44,465 bases of DNA from an uncultured Eubacteriales bacterium (GCA_900545815.1 URAM01000015.1:1-44465), one strand, 5' to 3'. Counted from the first letter of the stretch, positions 1 to 8,085 are shown. Numbers and translations: made by a program. Notes: generated from the sequence alone by a model not told the origin.

Positions 1-1
1 T

Positions 2-1216
2 GACATCATCAACACCAATGCGGCCTACATCGCCAAGGAATTGGCCACCATGGGCATTGACCTATACCACCAGACCGTGGTAGGGGACAATCCGGAGCGG
101 CTGAAAAAAGCCCTCCACGACGCCTTTGACCGAGCGGACTTGGTCATCACCACCGGCGGTCTGGGCCCCACCTTTGATGATGTGACCAAGGAGACAGTGG
201 CGGCCTATTTCGGTGCGAAAATGGTACGCAATGAGGAGGCCATGGCGCGTATCGCCAGCTATTACGCCAAGCGAGGCATCGAGCTGACCTCCAACACCCG
301 CAAGCAGGCGGAGGTGCCGGAAGGCTGCACCGTGTTCCAGAACAACCAGGGCACTGCGCCAGGGCTGGCCATGGAGGGCAAAGGCAAGCTGGTCATCATG
401 CTCCCTGGCCCGCCCAAAGAGATGATCCCCATGTTCACCGACTCTGCCATGCCTTATCTCAGCCGCTACTCCGGCAAGACCATCGTCTCCCACACCATCC
501 ACTTTTTCGGCATCGGGGAGAGCCTGTTGGAGTCTCGGATGCACGAGTATATGCTGGCACACAAGAACCCTTCGGTGGCGCCCTATGCCAAGGATGGAGA
601 AGTGCAGGTGCGGGTGACTGCATCCGCTCCCAGCCATGCGGAGGCGGAAAAGATGCTCCAGCCGGTGGTGGCGGAGATCTGTCGGGACTATGGAAAATAT
701 CTCTACGGCGTGGACATCGGCACCATGCAGAAGGCACTGGTGGCGGAGCTGCAAAAGAAGCACCTGACCATCGCTGTGGCCGAAGGCGCCTCCGGCGGCA
801 ATCTGGCCAAGCGCATCACCGAGGTGCCCGGCAGCGACCAGGTCTTTGAACTGGGCGTGATCACCAACACGGCTCACGCAAGAGCCGTGCTGGCCGGCGT
901 GGAGCCGAAGGTCATGGAGACGTATGGCGTCTACTCGGAGGAGACTGCCTGCGCAATGGCGCAGGGCATTCGCCGTCTCTCCGGTGCGGACATCGGCGTA
1001 GCGATCACCGCCCGCACCGGCCTGGAATCGGACTCTGCCGGACGGGAGCTGGGGCTGGCCTACATCGCCGTGGACAGTGACGCCTACCAGCATGTGACCA
1101 AGGTGGACTTGGCCGGCAACCGCTCCGCCCAGAGCGAGTTCGTCCGCTACGTCAGCTCCTCCTCCGCCCTGTGGAACGGCCTGAAGGCCGCCTGGAAAAG
1201 CGAGGGGACAAGATAA
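2..1216 (+). CDS. cinA: CinA-like protein (competence/damage-inducible protein A), 5' end outside window
   Basis: The frame is open from base 2 (Asp-Ile-Ile-Asn-Thr-Asn), so the gene reads in from upstream and about 17 N-terminal residues are missing. The first two thirds is a MoCF-type nucleotide-binding domain with TTGGLGPT followed by DD, and LPGPPKEM, as in CinA ADP-ribose/NMN pyrophosphatase domains. The last ~160 residues align with the PncC/CinA-C nicotinamide mononucleotide deamidase domain. There, however, the usual AESCTGG block reads AEGASGG, the TYxxxAK segment reads TNTAHAR and the GIAGP block reads ARTGL. The family's catalytic Ser is therefore replaced by Gly and the C-terminal domain is probably inactive. 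It is the last gene before a bidirectional terminator. The family call is certain; the enzymatic state is inferred. Confidence 0.93.
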   Translation, partial: DIINTNAAYIAKELATMGIDLYHQTVVGDNPERLKKALHDAFDRADLVITTGGLGPTFDDVTKETVAAYFGAKMVRNEEAMARIASYYAKRGIELTSNTRKQAEVPEGCTVFQNNQGTAPGLAMEGKGKLVIMLPGPPKEMIPMFTDSAMPYLSRYSGKTIVSHTIHFFGIGESLLESRMHEYMLAHKNPSVAPYAKDGEVQVRVTASAPSHAEAEKMLQPVVAEICRDYGKYLYGVDIGTMQKALVAELQKKHLTIAVAEGASGGNLAKRITEVPGSDQVFELGVITNTAHARAVLAGVEPKVMETYGVYSEETACAMAQGIRRLSGADIGVAITARTGLESDSAGRELGLAYIAVDSDAYQHVTKVDLAGNRSAQSEFVRYVSSSSALWNGLKAAWKSEGTR

Positions 1217-1223
1217 CATAAAT

Positions 1224-1270
1224 AAAACCCGGTCAACTGTCCGGAGCGGACGGCTGATCGGGTTTTCTTG
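1224..1270. terminator. Bidirectional terminator between cinA and the HAD gene
   Basis: A long imperfect stem runs from AAAACCCGGTCAACTGTCCG through a GAG loop to CGGACGGCTGATCGGGTTTT, with T-rich sequence after it on the plus strand and A-rich sequence before it. It lies between the stop codons of two convergent genes and can serve both. Confidence 0.85.
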
Positions 1271-1283
1271 TTGTTGGGAGCGG

Positions 1284-1967
1284 TCAGATGTGACAGGTGC
1301 TGGCTCGGTGGGTGAAGCGTCCCACAAAATCCGGTTCCGCCAGAGCATCTTCAAAGCTGGTCAAATAGGCATTGCAGCTGCGCTCCAGCTCCCCTCGGTA
1401 CTGGGCGAACAGCGCATCATAGCAGGCTACCACCTGCATCCCCGCCGTGCAGGCTCCCTGGCAGGCTACTGGCGAGTCATCAAAAAAGAGGACATCCGCC
1501 GGAACCGTGTTCATCTGTTCCGCCACCCACAAAAAGCCCTCTGGCTTGCTCTTTTCGATGTTGAGCTTCCGGACGAAGAAAATGTCCCGAAAATAGGGTA
1601 AAAGATGGTGATGTGCCAACGCAGCTAGGCAGAGGGGTTCTTCGCAGGAGGTGTAGATATACATCTCGTACCCAGCTCCAGCGCAGCGGCTTAAAAATTC
1701 TCGGACGCCGGGTTTCAAGGGGATGGTATTCCCGTAGGCGTGCTCCGCCGCCTCCATCCACTCCGCCATGATGTCCTCCTCGCTCTCTGTCAAGCCGCAG
1801 TACTCCTTGGTAAACTTGGCGGCCAGAGGGAAGGTGGCGTAGATGACTCCGGCGTTATAGGCATCGGTCAGTTCAAAGCCGCGCTTTTCCAAAAATGACC
1901 GGTCAATGTCCTGCCAGATGTGGTTGGAGTCGATGAGGGTGCCGTCCAGGTCGAATAACAGTTTCAT
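1284..1967 (-). CDS. HAD-superfamily phosphatase (HAD-IA, phosphoglycolate phosphatase/beta-PGM-like)
   Basis: This 227-residue cytosolic hydrolase has the HAD signature DLDGTLID at residues 6-13 (nucleophile Asp6, acid/base Asp8). It also has motif II Thr106-Ser107 in IYTSC, Lys near 139-141 and the FFDDSP metal site around 161-166. The helical cap between residues 15 and 80 places it in subfamily I; substrate cannot be told from sequence. I chose the ATG at 1965-1967 because AAGGAGAG lies 5 bases upstream. The open frame continues further upstream, but that part is the shadow of the glycosylase gene. It starts 11 bases after the glycosylase stop and is probably cotranscribed with it. Confidence 0.88.
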   Translation of the reverse strand: MKLLFDLDGTLIDSNHIWQDIDRSFLEKRGFELTDAYNAGVIYATFPLAAKFTKEYCGLTESEEDIMAEWMEAAEHAYGNTIPLKPGVREFLSRCAGAGYEMYIYTSCEEPLCLAALAHHHLLPYFRDIFFVRKLNIEKSKPEGFLWVAEQMNTVPADVLFFDDSPVACQGACTAGMQVVACYDALFAQYRGELERSCNAYLTSFEDALAEPDFVGRFTHRASTCHI

Positions 1968-1978
1968 AGATGCTCTCC

Positions 1979-2608
1979 TTATTCGGTAACATAAAACCGC
2001 CACGGGAAGTCGATGGCCTCCTGGGCGTAGTCGATGCCAATGCGTTTGCCCACATGAATTTCTGTGGGGATGGGGGGCGGTTCCGGCGGCAGACCCAGGT
2101 CGTCCAGGGACTCGCAGACAAACAGGATGTCCCCTGTGGCGTCCAGGCCATTTTCCGCACGGGTCAGGGACAGACCTTTGCACAGCTTGCCGGGGCCGTT
2201 GAGGAAGTTCTTTCTCTGGTAGGCGGACAGTTCGACCGTGCCCTTGCCAAAGCGCAGACGGGAGATAAGCTCCTGATTCCAGCAGGCGTGTCCGCCCCGC
2301 AGCAGCACAGCCGCCGGCTCGCCCGCCGCCTCCGTGACCAGGTTGAGACAGTGGTACATCCCATAGATGAGATAGAGATACACCGTGCCCGGGGCGGCGA
2401 ACAGGGTCTCCGTCCGCTGGGTGCGGCGGTACTGATAGGCGTGGCACGCCTTGTCGCAGCGGCCGATGTAGGCTTCGGTCTCAGTGATGCGGCAGACCAA
2501 CAGTTGGCCGTCCAGACGGCGCACCAGATACTTGCCCACCAACTCCTGCGCCACCGTGCAGGTGTCTCGGTCATAAAAATCACGGAATAGCTTTGCCAAA
2601 AAACTCAC
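1979..2608 (-). CDS. 3-methyladenine DNA glycosylase (AAG/MPG family)
   Basis: About 209 residues, the normal length for bacterial AAG-type alkyladenine glycosylases, which remove alkylated or deaminated purines in base excision repair. Recognisable blocks are ELVGKYLVRR near residue 22, the catalytic ITETEAYIG segment, RTETLFAAPGTVYLYLIYGM and LNLVTEA. No ATG lies in frame near the 5' end. A GTG at 2606-2608 is the longest start, but AGGTGA then sits directly in front of a TTG at 2597-2599, so the true start may be that TTG. It is transcribed away from ung, which begins about 50 bases away, so two DNA glycosylases face outward from one spacer. The HAD gene follows in the same direction. Confidence 0.9.
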   Translation of the reverse strand: MSFLAKLFRDFYDRDTCTVAQELVGKYLVRRLDGQLLVCRITETEAYIGRCDKACHAYQYRRTQRTETLFAAPGTVYLYLIYGMYHCLNLVTEAAGEPAAVLLRGGHACWNQELISRLRFGKGTVELSAYQRKNFLNGPGKLCKGLSLTRAENGLDATGDILFVCESLDDLGLPPEPPPIPTEIHVGKRIGIDYAQEAIDFPWRFYVTE

Positions 2609-2660
2609 CTCGTGGTAGAATCATAGCACAACATTTGCAGAATAGAAAGGAAAAGATGAG

Positions 2661-3347
2661 ATGAAGTTAACCGACCAGCTAGGGGCTTGGACGCCCCTGC
2701 TTGCCCCCATGCTAGAGAAACCCTGGTGCAAAGACCTTTTCGCCCAGGTGGACGCCGCCTATCAGGCTGGTGACCCGCCTGTGTACCCGCCCCGGGAAGC
2801 GGTGTTCACCGCCCTGCGCCTGACGCCGCCGGAGTCCGTGCGCTGCGTCATCCTGGGACAGGATCCCTACCACGAGCCGGGACAAGCCCATGGCCTGGCC
2901 TTTTCCGTGCCCAAGGGGGAAAAGATCCCGCCCAGCCTGCGCAACATCTACGGGGAGCTGGAGAGCGACTTGGGCTGCTACACCCCCAACCACGGCTGTC
3001 TGACCAGTTGGGCGGAGCACGGGGTGTTATTACTGAACAACGTCCTCACCGTGTACCAGGGCAAGGCCAACAGCCATAAAAAGTGGGGGTGGCAGCCGTT
3101 CACCGCCGGTATTTTAGCCGCCGTCCAGACCCTGTCTCAGCCGGTGGCCTATCTGTTGTGGGGCAGGGATGCCCAGCAGAAAGTCAAAAAGCTGCCGGAC
3201 AGCGATGCTCCCCGACTGATCCTCAACGCCGCCCATCCCAGCCCGCTCTCTGCCTACCGCGGCTTTTTCGGCAGCCGCCCATTCAGCCAGGTTAATCGCT
3301 TTCTGGTCTCTGCCGGCGGCGACCCCATTCCCTGGTGGGAGCTGTGA
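2661..3347 (+). CDS. ung: Uracil-DNA glycosylase, family 1
   Basis: Complete 228-residue UDG that excises uracil from DNA. It carries the water-activating loop GQDPYH at residues 66-71 (catalytic Asp68). The minor-groove Leu loop HPSPLSAYRGFFGS begins at His192, and the uracil-binding LLLNNVLTV block lies between them. GAAAGGAAAAGATGAG precedes the ATG. It is divergent from the 3-methyladenine glycosylase, so the two base-excision enzymes share one upstream region. Confidence 0.97.
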   Translation: MKLTDQLGAWTPLLAPMLEKPWCKDLFAQVDAAYQAGDPPVYPPREAVFTALRLTPPESVRCVILGQDPYHEPGQAHGLAFSVPKGEKIPPSLRNIYGELESDLGCYTPNHGCLTSWAEHGVLLLNNVLTVYQGKANSHKKWGWQPFTAGILAAVQTLSQPVAYLLWGRDAQQKVKKLPDSDAPRLILNAAHPSPLSAYRGFFGSRPFSQVNRFLVSAGGDPIPWWEL

Positions 3348-3449
3348 GGAACAGAGGCCGGTCAGGCGCAGGGCAGCGGGGGAGTGATTCTTTAATGGAA
3401 TTCTAAGATTCTTTTTCCAGTTCGTAATAGCATTTTAACAATTTTGTGC

Positions 3450-3488
3450 TATAATGACAGTTGTTTTGAGCCTGCCGGAAGGAGGCTC
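3450..3488 (+). promoter_or_regulatory. Extended -10 promoter and leader hairpin of the lipid operon
   Basis: TGC-TATAAT (box 3450-3455) is an extended -10 element; no good -35 is visible 17 bases upstream. The transcript would begin near 3462 and contain a GAGCCT/AGGCTC hairpin (3468-3488). The spacer before it (3348-3449) holds no gene. Confidence 0.55.
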
Positions 3489-3526
3489 CCAGAAGGAAAC
3501 ACTGTTACATCATTGGAAAAACGCTT

Positions 3527-4210
3527 ATGAAACTAACCCAAACGCCTCCGTGGCGTCTCGCTACCAAAATCCTGCCCCCTTACGCAGTCCTGCCCCTGCT
3601 CTGCTGTCCGGTTTTAAATATGCTGGTCTACAACGGCGGACAGCTCCTGGCCAAAGGACACAAGCATTATGACTTCACCCTGCCCATAGAGGAGACTTTT
3701 CCAGTGGTGCCGGCGTGGACCATCGTGTATGTGGGCTGCTTTGCCGTGTGGGTCATCAATTTCATCCTCATCTGCCGAGAGGATCGAGCGATCTGTTATC
3801 GCTTCCTGGCAGCGGAGGCCATCGCAAAAGTGATCTGCGGCCTGTTCTTCGTCTTTCTGCCCACCACCAACGTGCGGCCAGAGCTGACCGGATCAGACCC
3901 CTTCACCTGGGTGCTGGGGGTGATCTATTTCTTAGATCGCCCAGTGAACCTCTTTCCGTCCATCCATTGTATGGACGTGTGGTTCGCTTGGCAGGGCTTG
4001 CTGCCCTGCAAGAAGGTGCCGCGGGCGTATAAAATATTCTCATTCGTGTTCGCAGGGCTGGTCTTTTGCTCTGTGCTCTTTACCAAACAGCACGTTCTGG
4101 TGGACATCATCGGCGGCGTTCTGGTGGCGGAGGTGGGGTTCTTGCTGGAGAAGATCATCCCGATCACCAAGCTGTATGAGGGGATGAATGCGAGGATAGG
4201 AGTCAAATGA
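3527..4210 (+). CDS. PAP2-family membrane phosphatase
   Basis: A 227-residue integral membrane protein with about six hydrophobic segments. The PAP2/inositolphosphotransferase motif is seen as FPSIHC near residues 142-147 and TKQHVLVDIIGG near 185-196, where the two His and the Asp match the family's catalytic triad. Likely substrates are lipid phosphates such as phosphatidic acid or undecaprenyl pyrophosphate. The Shine-Dalgarno in front of the ATG is weak (TTGGAAAAACGCTT). It overlaps the next gene by ATGA and heads an operon with a lipid flippase-like protein, PssA and Psd, which supports a role in phospholipid metabolism. The exact substrate is unknown. Confidence 0.82.
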   Translation: MKLTQTPPWRLATKILPPYAVLPLLCCPVLNMLVYNGGQLLAKGHKHYDFTLPIEETFPVVPAWTIVYVGCFAVWVINFILICREDRAICYRFLAAEAIAKVICGLFFVFLPTTNVRPELTGSDPFTWVLGVIYFLDRPVNLFPSIHCMDVWFAWQGLLPCKKVPRAYKIFSFVFAGLVFCSVLFTKQHVLVDIIGGVLVAEVGFLLEKIIPITKLYEGMNARIGVK

Positions 4211-5229
4211 AACGAAAGAAAACTATTTTTAGCATTTTATTTCTGGCCGTCCTCATGTTCGCCACCTATACGGTGCTGGCTCAGTGTGGGAAAGAGCTGG
4301 ACTTTGGCCAAATGCTGCAATTCATTCGGGCAGGAGATCCGGTGAATTTGGTTTGCGCTCTGGTGTGTATGTGCCTGTTCGTGGTGCTGGAAGGGGTGAG
4401 CCTGCGGCGGATCAATCAAAAGCTGGGTTGGGACACCGGTTTCGGCGCCAACCTCATCTACTCCGCCGCTGACGTCTACTATTCCGCCATCACCCCCTCC
4501 GCCGCCGGCGGTCAGCCCGCCTCCGGCTACTATATGGTGCGGGACGGCATCCCCCTCTCCGCCGCCACTTCCTCTCTGATGCTCAACATCATCTGCTACA
4601 CCGCCTCTCTGGACATCATCGGCGTGGCGGCTATGGCCACCAACTTTCCGCTGTTCCTGCGGATGGAATGGCCCATCCAGCTGCTCATTTTGCTGGGCAT
4701 CGGCATCCAATTCGTCCTGCTCATCCTCTTCCTGCTCTGTATGTTCAAGAGCGACCTGGTCTTACGGATGTCCCGCGGGGTCATCCGGTTCCTGGGCAAG
4801 CTCCATCTGGTGCGGGATCAGGCGGCCAAGGAGGAGAAGATCCACCATACGGTGGAGCAGTACGCCCAGTGTGTGTCCCTGATGGCGGGGAGTTGGCGGC
4901 TATTTGCAGAGGTGCTGGCGCTGAACCTGGCGCAGCGGGTGGTGCAGCTGCTCATCACCTGCTTCGTCTGTACGGCGGTGCCCACCGGCCTGACCTTTGG
5001 ACAGGTGCTGGCACGGCAGGCGTTCTGCCTGACTGGTTCCAATTCCATCCCTCTCCCCGGCTCGGTGGGAGCCTTTGAATATCTGTATATCGGGATCTTT
5101 GGTCTGGATATTCACCCCGGCGCGCTGCTTCCGTCCATGATGACGGCGCGGGGAATCTCTTACTATCTGTGCTTTGTCCTCTGTGGAATCATGACTTGGT
5201 TCTACCATATTCGCACAGGGAAAAGGTGA
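4207..5229 (+). CDS. Lysylphosphatidylglycerol synthase TM-region / YbhN-like (UPF0104) flippase-type membrane protein
   Basis: A 340-residue polytopic membrane protein. The conserved SAADVYYSAITPSAAGGQPA block (about residues 90-109) and PLPGSVGAFE (about 281-290) are hallmarks of the LPG_synthase_TM/UPF0104 family, the membrane half of MprF. The soluble lysyl-transferase half of MprF is absent, so this is not a full aminoacyl-lipid synthase. The family is thought to move lipids across the membrane. It overlaps the PAP2 gene by 4 bases and is followed 6 bases later by pssA, so an envelope lipid role is likely. GGATAGGAG lies 4 bases before the ATG. Confidence 0.85.
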   Translation: MKRKKTIFSILFLAVLMFATYTVLAQCGKELDFGQMLQFIRAGDPVNLVCALVCMCLFVVLEGVSLRRINQKLGWDTGFGANLIYSAADVYYSAITPSAAGGQPASGYYMVRDGIPLSAATSSLMLNIICYTASLDIIGVAAMATNFPLFLRMEWPIQLLILLGIGIQFVLLILFLLCMFKSDLVLRMSRGVIRFLGKLHLVRDQAAKEEKIHHTVEQYAQCVSLMAGSWRLFAEVLALNLAQRVVQLLITCFVCTAVPTGLTFGQVLARQAFCLTGSNSIPLPGSVGAFEYLYIGIFGLDIHPGALLPSMMTARGISYYLCFVLCGIMTWFYHIRTGKR

Positions 5230-5235
5230 TCTATT

Positions 5236-5880
5236 ATGCTAGGTTATTATCATTACGGAGTTATTCTTACCTATCTGTCTCTGGTCAGCTCGGTCATCGG
5301 CATTTCCATGACCCTCAATGGCCGCCACATTACCTTGGCCATCGTCTGCCTCATGGTCTCCGGCTGCTTGGATGCCTTTGACGGACGGGTGGCACGGACG
5401 CGAAAAAACGCCACCGATGAGGAGAAGTCCTTCGGCATCCAGATCGACTCCCTCTGTGACATGGTCTGCTTCGGTGTCCTGCCCGCTTGCATCGGCTTCG
5501 CCTGCGGGCTGAACAAGTGGTATCACATCGCCATCTTGGCGCTCTTTGTCCTGGCCGCCCTCATCCGGCTGGGCTACTACAACGTCATGGAGATGGCACA
5601 GAAGAACGTGGACGAGAGCGGTCAGCGCTTCTTTCGGGGGCTGCCCGTCACCTCCATCGCCATCGTCCTGCCCATCGTCTACGGCCTGATGCTCTATGGC
5701 AAGCTGCTGCCCTGGGCGGGCATCATCCTCTCGGTCATGTTCCTGGCAGTGGGCTTTGGCTACGTCAGCCAGCTGCGCATCAAGAAACCCACCCTGGCGG
5801 GGAACATCCTCATGATCGTCTTTGGCGCCTGCATCATGGCGGCCATCTTGGTGTTCCGTTACGTCATCCTAAAGAGGTAA
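5236..5880 (+). CDS. pssA: CDP-diacylglycerol-serine O-phosphatidyltransferase
   Basis: A 214-residue membrane enzyme of the CDP-alcohol phosphatidyltransferase family that joins serine to CDP-diacylglycerol. The signature is seen as Asp46, Asp49-Gly50, Ala53-Arg54, Gly67, Asp71 and Asp75, with the longer insert between Arg54 and Gly67 found in Gram-positive PssA rather than PgsA. About six hydrophobic segments follow. AGGTGA precedes the ATG by 8 bases and overlaps the stop of the flippase gene. The next gene is psd, which decarboxylates its product, so substrate assignment is strongly backed by context. Confidence 0.93.
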   Translation: MLGYYHYGVILTYLSLVSSVIGISMTLNGRHITLAIVCLMVSGCLDAFDGRVARTRKNATDEEKSFGIQIDSLCDMVCFGVLPACIGFACGLNKWYHIAILALFVLAALIRLGYYNVMEMAQKNVDESGQRFFRGLPVTSIAIVLPIVYGLMLYGKLLPWAGIILSVMFLAVGFGYVSQLRIKKPTLAGNILMIVFGACIMAAILVFRYVILKR

Positions 5881-5885
5881 CTGCC

Positions 5886-6716
5886 ATGGAAGAAAAGCAG
5901 GGCAAGCTATTACCATTTTTATATGAAACAGCCCCTGGACGGTTCCTCCTGCGGGGGCTGACCCACCCGGCGATCTCCAAAATCGCCGGGGCTTTTCTGG
6001 ATACACGGGCGTCTACTGTGCTCATCCGCTCCTACGTCCGGAAGTACCACATCGACCTGTCCCTTTATGAACCGGTGCAGTACCAGTCGTTCAACCAGTT
6101 CTTCACCCGAAAGATCAGGCCGGAAAACCGTCCCTTCGCCATGGGCGAGCACGACCTGCCCAGCCCCTGCGATGGCAAGCTCACCGTCTTTCCCATCACA
6201 CCGGACGCCCAGTTCACCGTGAAGGGTCAGATCTACACCCTGGACAGGCTGCTGCGTGATGAGAACTTGGCAAATCAGTTCCAGGGCGGCTACTGCTTCA
6301 TCTTCCGCCTGACCGTGGACGACTACCACCGCTACCACTACCTGGACAGCGGCACCAAAGAGGAGGATGTCTTTCTCTCCGGCAAGCTCCATACCGTCCG
6401 CCCCATCGCCCTTTTGAACCGCCCTGTGTTCTGTGAGAACAGTCGGGCGTACACCGTCCTGCACACCGACCACTTCGGCCAGGTGGTGCAGGTGGAGGTG
6501 GGCGCCCTGCTGGTGGGGCGCATCTGCAACCTTCATGGCGCAGGCCCCATCCAGCGGGGGGCGGAGAAGGGGCGCTTCGAGTTCGGCGGCTCCACCGTCA
6601 TCGTCCTATTCCAGAAGGACGCCGTCCGGCCGGATCCAGCCCTTCTGGCACGCACTGCCGCTGACCAGGAGACGCCGGTGCAGTGCGGAGCAGTCATCGG
6701 ACACACCAATCCCTAA
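5886..6716 (+). CDS. psd: Phosphatidylserine decarboxylase proenzyme
   Basis: A 276-residue enzyme that makes phosphatidylethanolamine from phosphatidylserine. The self-cleavage site reads FGGST near the C-terminus; Ser236 should become the pyruvoyl group after cleavage between Gly and Ser, as in the LGST/GGST class. VDDYHRYHY (middle) and the HGAGPIQRGAEKG segment also fit the family. The ATG at 5886 sits 5 bases after the pssA stop with AAAGAGGT upstream; the open frame extends further 5' but that part overlaps pssA and is a shadow. It is the last gene of the lipid operon. Confidence 0.95.
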   Translation: MEEKQGKLLPFLYETAPGRFLLRGLTHPAISKIAGAFLDTRASTVLIRSYVRKYHIDLSLYEPVQYQSFNQFFTRKIRPENRPFAMGEHDLPSPCDGKLTVFPITPDAQFTVKGQIYTLDRLLRDENLANQFQGGYCFIFRLTVDDYHRYHYLDSGTKEEDVFLSGKLHTVRPIALLNRPVFCENSRAYTVLHTDHFGQVVQVEVGALLVGRICNLHGAGPIQRGAEKGRFEFGGSTVIVLFQKDAVRPDPALLARTAADQETPVQCGAVIGHTNP

Positions 6717-6722
6717 GTGCGA

Positions 6723-6758
6723 CAACAGCCACAGCAGCGCAAGCTGCTGTGGCTGTTG
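6723..6758. other. Perfect 16-bp hairpin with GCAA tetraloop after psd
   Basis: CAACAGCCACAGCAGC, loop GCAA, then GCTGCTGTGGCTGTTG: a perfect inverted repeat starting 6 bases after the psd stop. There is no T-run after it, so it is not a classical intrinsic terminator. It could stabilise the psd mRNA 3' end or separate psd from the bile salt hydrolase gene that starts 53 bases later. Confidence 0.75.
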
Positions 6759-6811
6759 CGCCAAAAACATCTCTGACAAAAGACCATCTATGCAGAACGG
6801 AGGAAAAGCGT

Positions 6812-7786
6812 ATGTGTACAGCGGCGACCTATCAGACGAAAGATTTCTATTTTGGCAGAACCCTAGACTATGAGATCTCTTATGGAGATCAGGTGGTCAT
6901 CACGCCGAGAAACTATGGATTCCACCTGCGCAGCGGCGGTCAGATCACAAGCCACTATGCCATGATCGGCATGGCCTGTGTGATGGAGGACTACCCCTTG
7001 TATTATGACGCGGTGAACGAGAAGGGGCTTGGGATCGCAGGGCTGAATTTCGTGGGAAATGCCCACTATCATCCGCCGATGGAGGGAAAGGAGAATATCA
7101 CGCAATTTGAACTGATCCCCCGCATCCTCGGCACCTGCGCCACCGTAAAAGAGGCGCGGCAGGAGCTGGCGCAGATGAATCTGACGGACACGCCCTTTAC
7201 AGAAAACCTGCCGGTGGCGCAGCTGCACTGGCTGATTGCGGATAAAAACGAGTGCATTACCCTGGAATCGGTCAAAGAGGGGCTGAACATCTATGAGAAC
7301 CCAGTAGGGGTTCTGACTAACAATCCGCCCTTCCCTTATCAGATGTTCCAGCTGAACAACTATCGGCACCTTGCGGTGGAGAATGGAGCGAATACGTTCT
7401 CCAAAGACTTGGCGCTGCATCAGTACAGCCGCGGGATGGGTGCCATAGGGCTGCCGGGAGATCTGTCCTCCCAGTCCAGATTTGTACGGGTGGCCTTTGT
7501 CAAAATGAACGCCCTTTCCGGAGATTCGGAGGGAGAAAGCGTCAGCCAGTTCTTCCATATCCTTGGCAGCGTGGATCAGCAGCGGGGCTGCTGCAAGTTG
7601 GGGGAGGACAAATATGAGATTACCTTGTATACTTCCTGCTGCAATGCAGACAAGGGGATCTACTACTATACGACCTATGACAATCATCAGATCAGCGGGG
7701 TAGATATGCACCAGGAGAATCTGGACGGCACACAGCTGATCGCCTATGCACCGGTGAAAGGGGAACAGATCTATATGCAGAATTGA
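6812..7786 (+). CDS. bsh: Bile salt hydrolase (conjugated bile acid hydrolase, choloylglycine hydrolase family)
   Basis: A 324-residue cytosolic N-terminal-nucleophile hydrolase that cleaves glycine or taurine from conjugated bile acids. The start MCTAATY exposes Cys2 as nucleophile after Met removal. The family's Arg and Asp are Arg16 and Asp19 (FGRTLD); Asn79 (AGLNF), Asn170 (GVLTNNP) and Arg223 (SQSRFVRVAF) complete the active site. NEKGLGIAGLNF, LPGDLSSQSRF and GIYYYTTYDN closely follow the C. perfringens CBAH sequence as I remember it. Penicillin V acylases share the fold, but the similarity favours bile salts. GGAGG lies 8 bases before this ATG; the longer open frame upstream lacks a ribosome site and overlaps psd. 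It marks a gut habitat. Confidence 0.93.
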   Translation: MCTAATYQTKDFYFGRTLDYEISYGDQVVITPRNYGFHLRSGGQITSHYAMIGMACVMEDYPLYYDAVNEKGLGIAGLNFVGNAHYHPPMEGKENITQFELIPRILGTCATVKEARQELAQMNLTDTPFTENLPVAQLHWLIADKNECITLESVKEGLNIYENPVGVLTNNPPFPYQMFQLNNYRHLAVENGANTFSKDLALHQYSRGMGAIGLPGDLSSQSRFVRVAFVKMNALSGDSEGESVSQFFHILGSVDQQRGCCKLGEDKYEITLYTSCCNADKGIYYYTTYDNHQISGVDMHQENLDGTQLIAYAPVKGEQIYMQN

Positions 7787-7853
7787 GCTGGTCTGTCAGG
7801 AAAAGACGCATGGGTGCTGCGATGCTGCAAAATCCAACGGAAGGGGGGCAAGC

Positions 7854-8072
7854 ATGAAAAAAGGACTGTTGTTCTTGGGGGTGACCATCCTTGTGCTGGG
7901 CGTGTTGGCATTGTTATTTTCCGGTCTTTGTTATATTCTGCTGCATGGCACAAGTGATGCACCGCACAGTTTTTATCACGGATGGTTTGTGCGGATGAAA
8001 ATAGCTCAGATCGTGGGGGTGGTTCTCGCTCTGGCGGGGATCGTGTGTTTGCTGATCCGTGCCAAAGGATGA
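7854..8072 (+). CDS. Small two-TM membrane protein, unknown function
   Basis: A 72-residue protein with hydrophobic segments at about residues 4-30 and 48-68, separated by a polar His-containing stretch (HGTSDAPHSFYHGW). GGAAGGGGGG precedes the ATG. It follows bsh by 67 bases in the same direction and ends just before a terminator, so it may be cotranscribed with bsh. I do not recognise the family. Confidence 0.65.
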   Translation: MKKGLLFLGVTILVLGVLALLFSGLCYILLHGTSDAPHSFYHGWFVRMKIAQIVGVVLALAGIVCLLIRAKG

Positions 8073-8085
8073 GCTCCGCCAAGGA

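Noticed and set aside
1968..2447. Upstream extension of the HAD phosphatase frame
   Set aside because: It overlaps the glycosylase gene in another frame and reads as low-complexity Arg/Gly/Pro. The ribosome site and HAD motif place the start at 1967.
3454..3672. 72-codon frame overlapping the start of the PAP2 gene
   Set aside because: It begins inside the promoter, lacks a ribosome site and overlaps the PAP2 gene in another frame.
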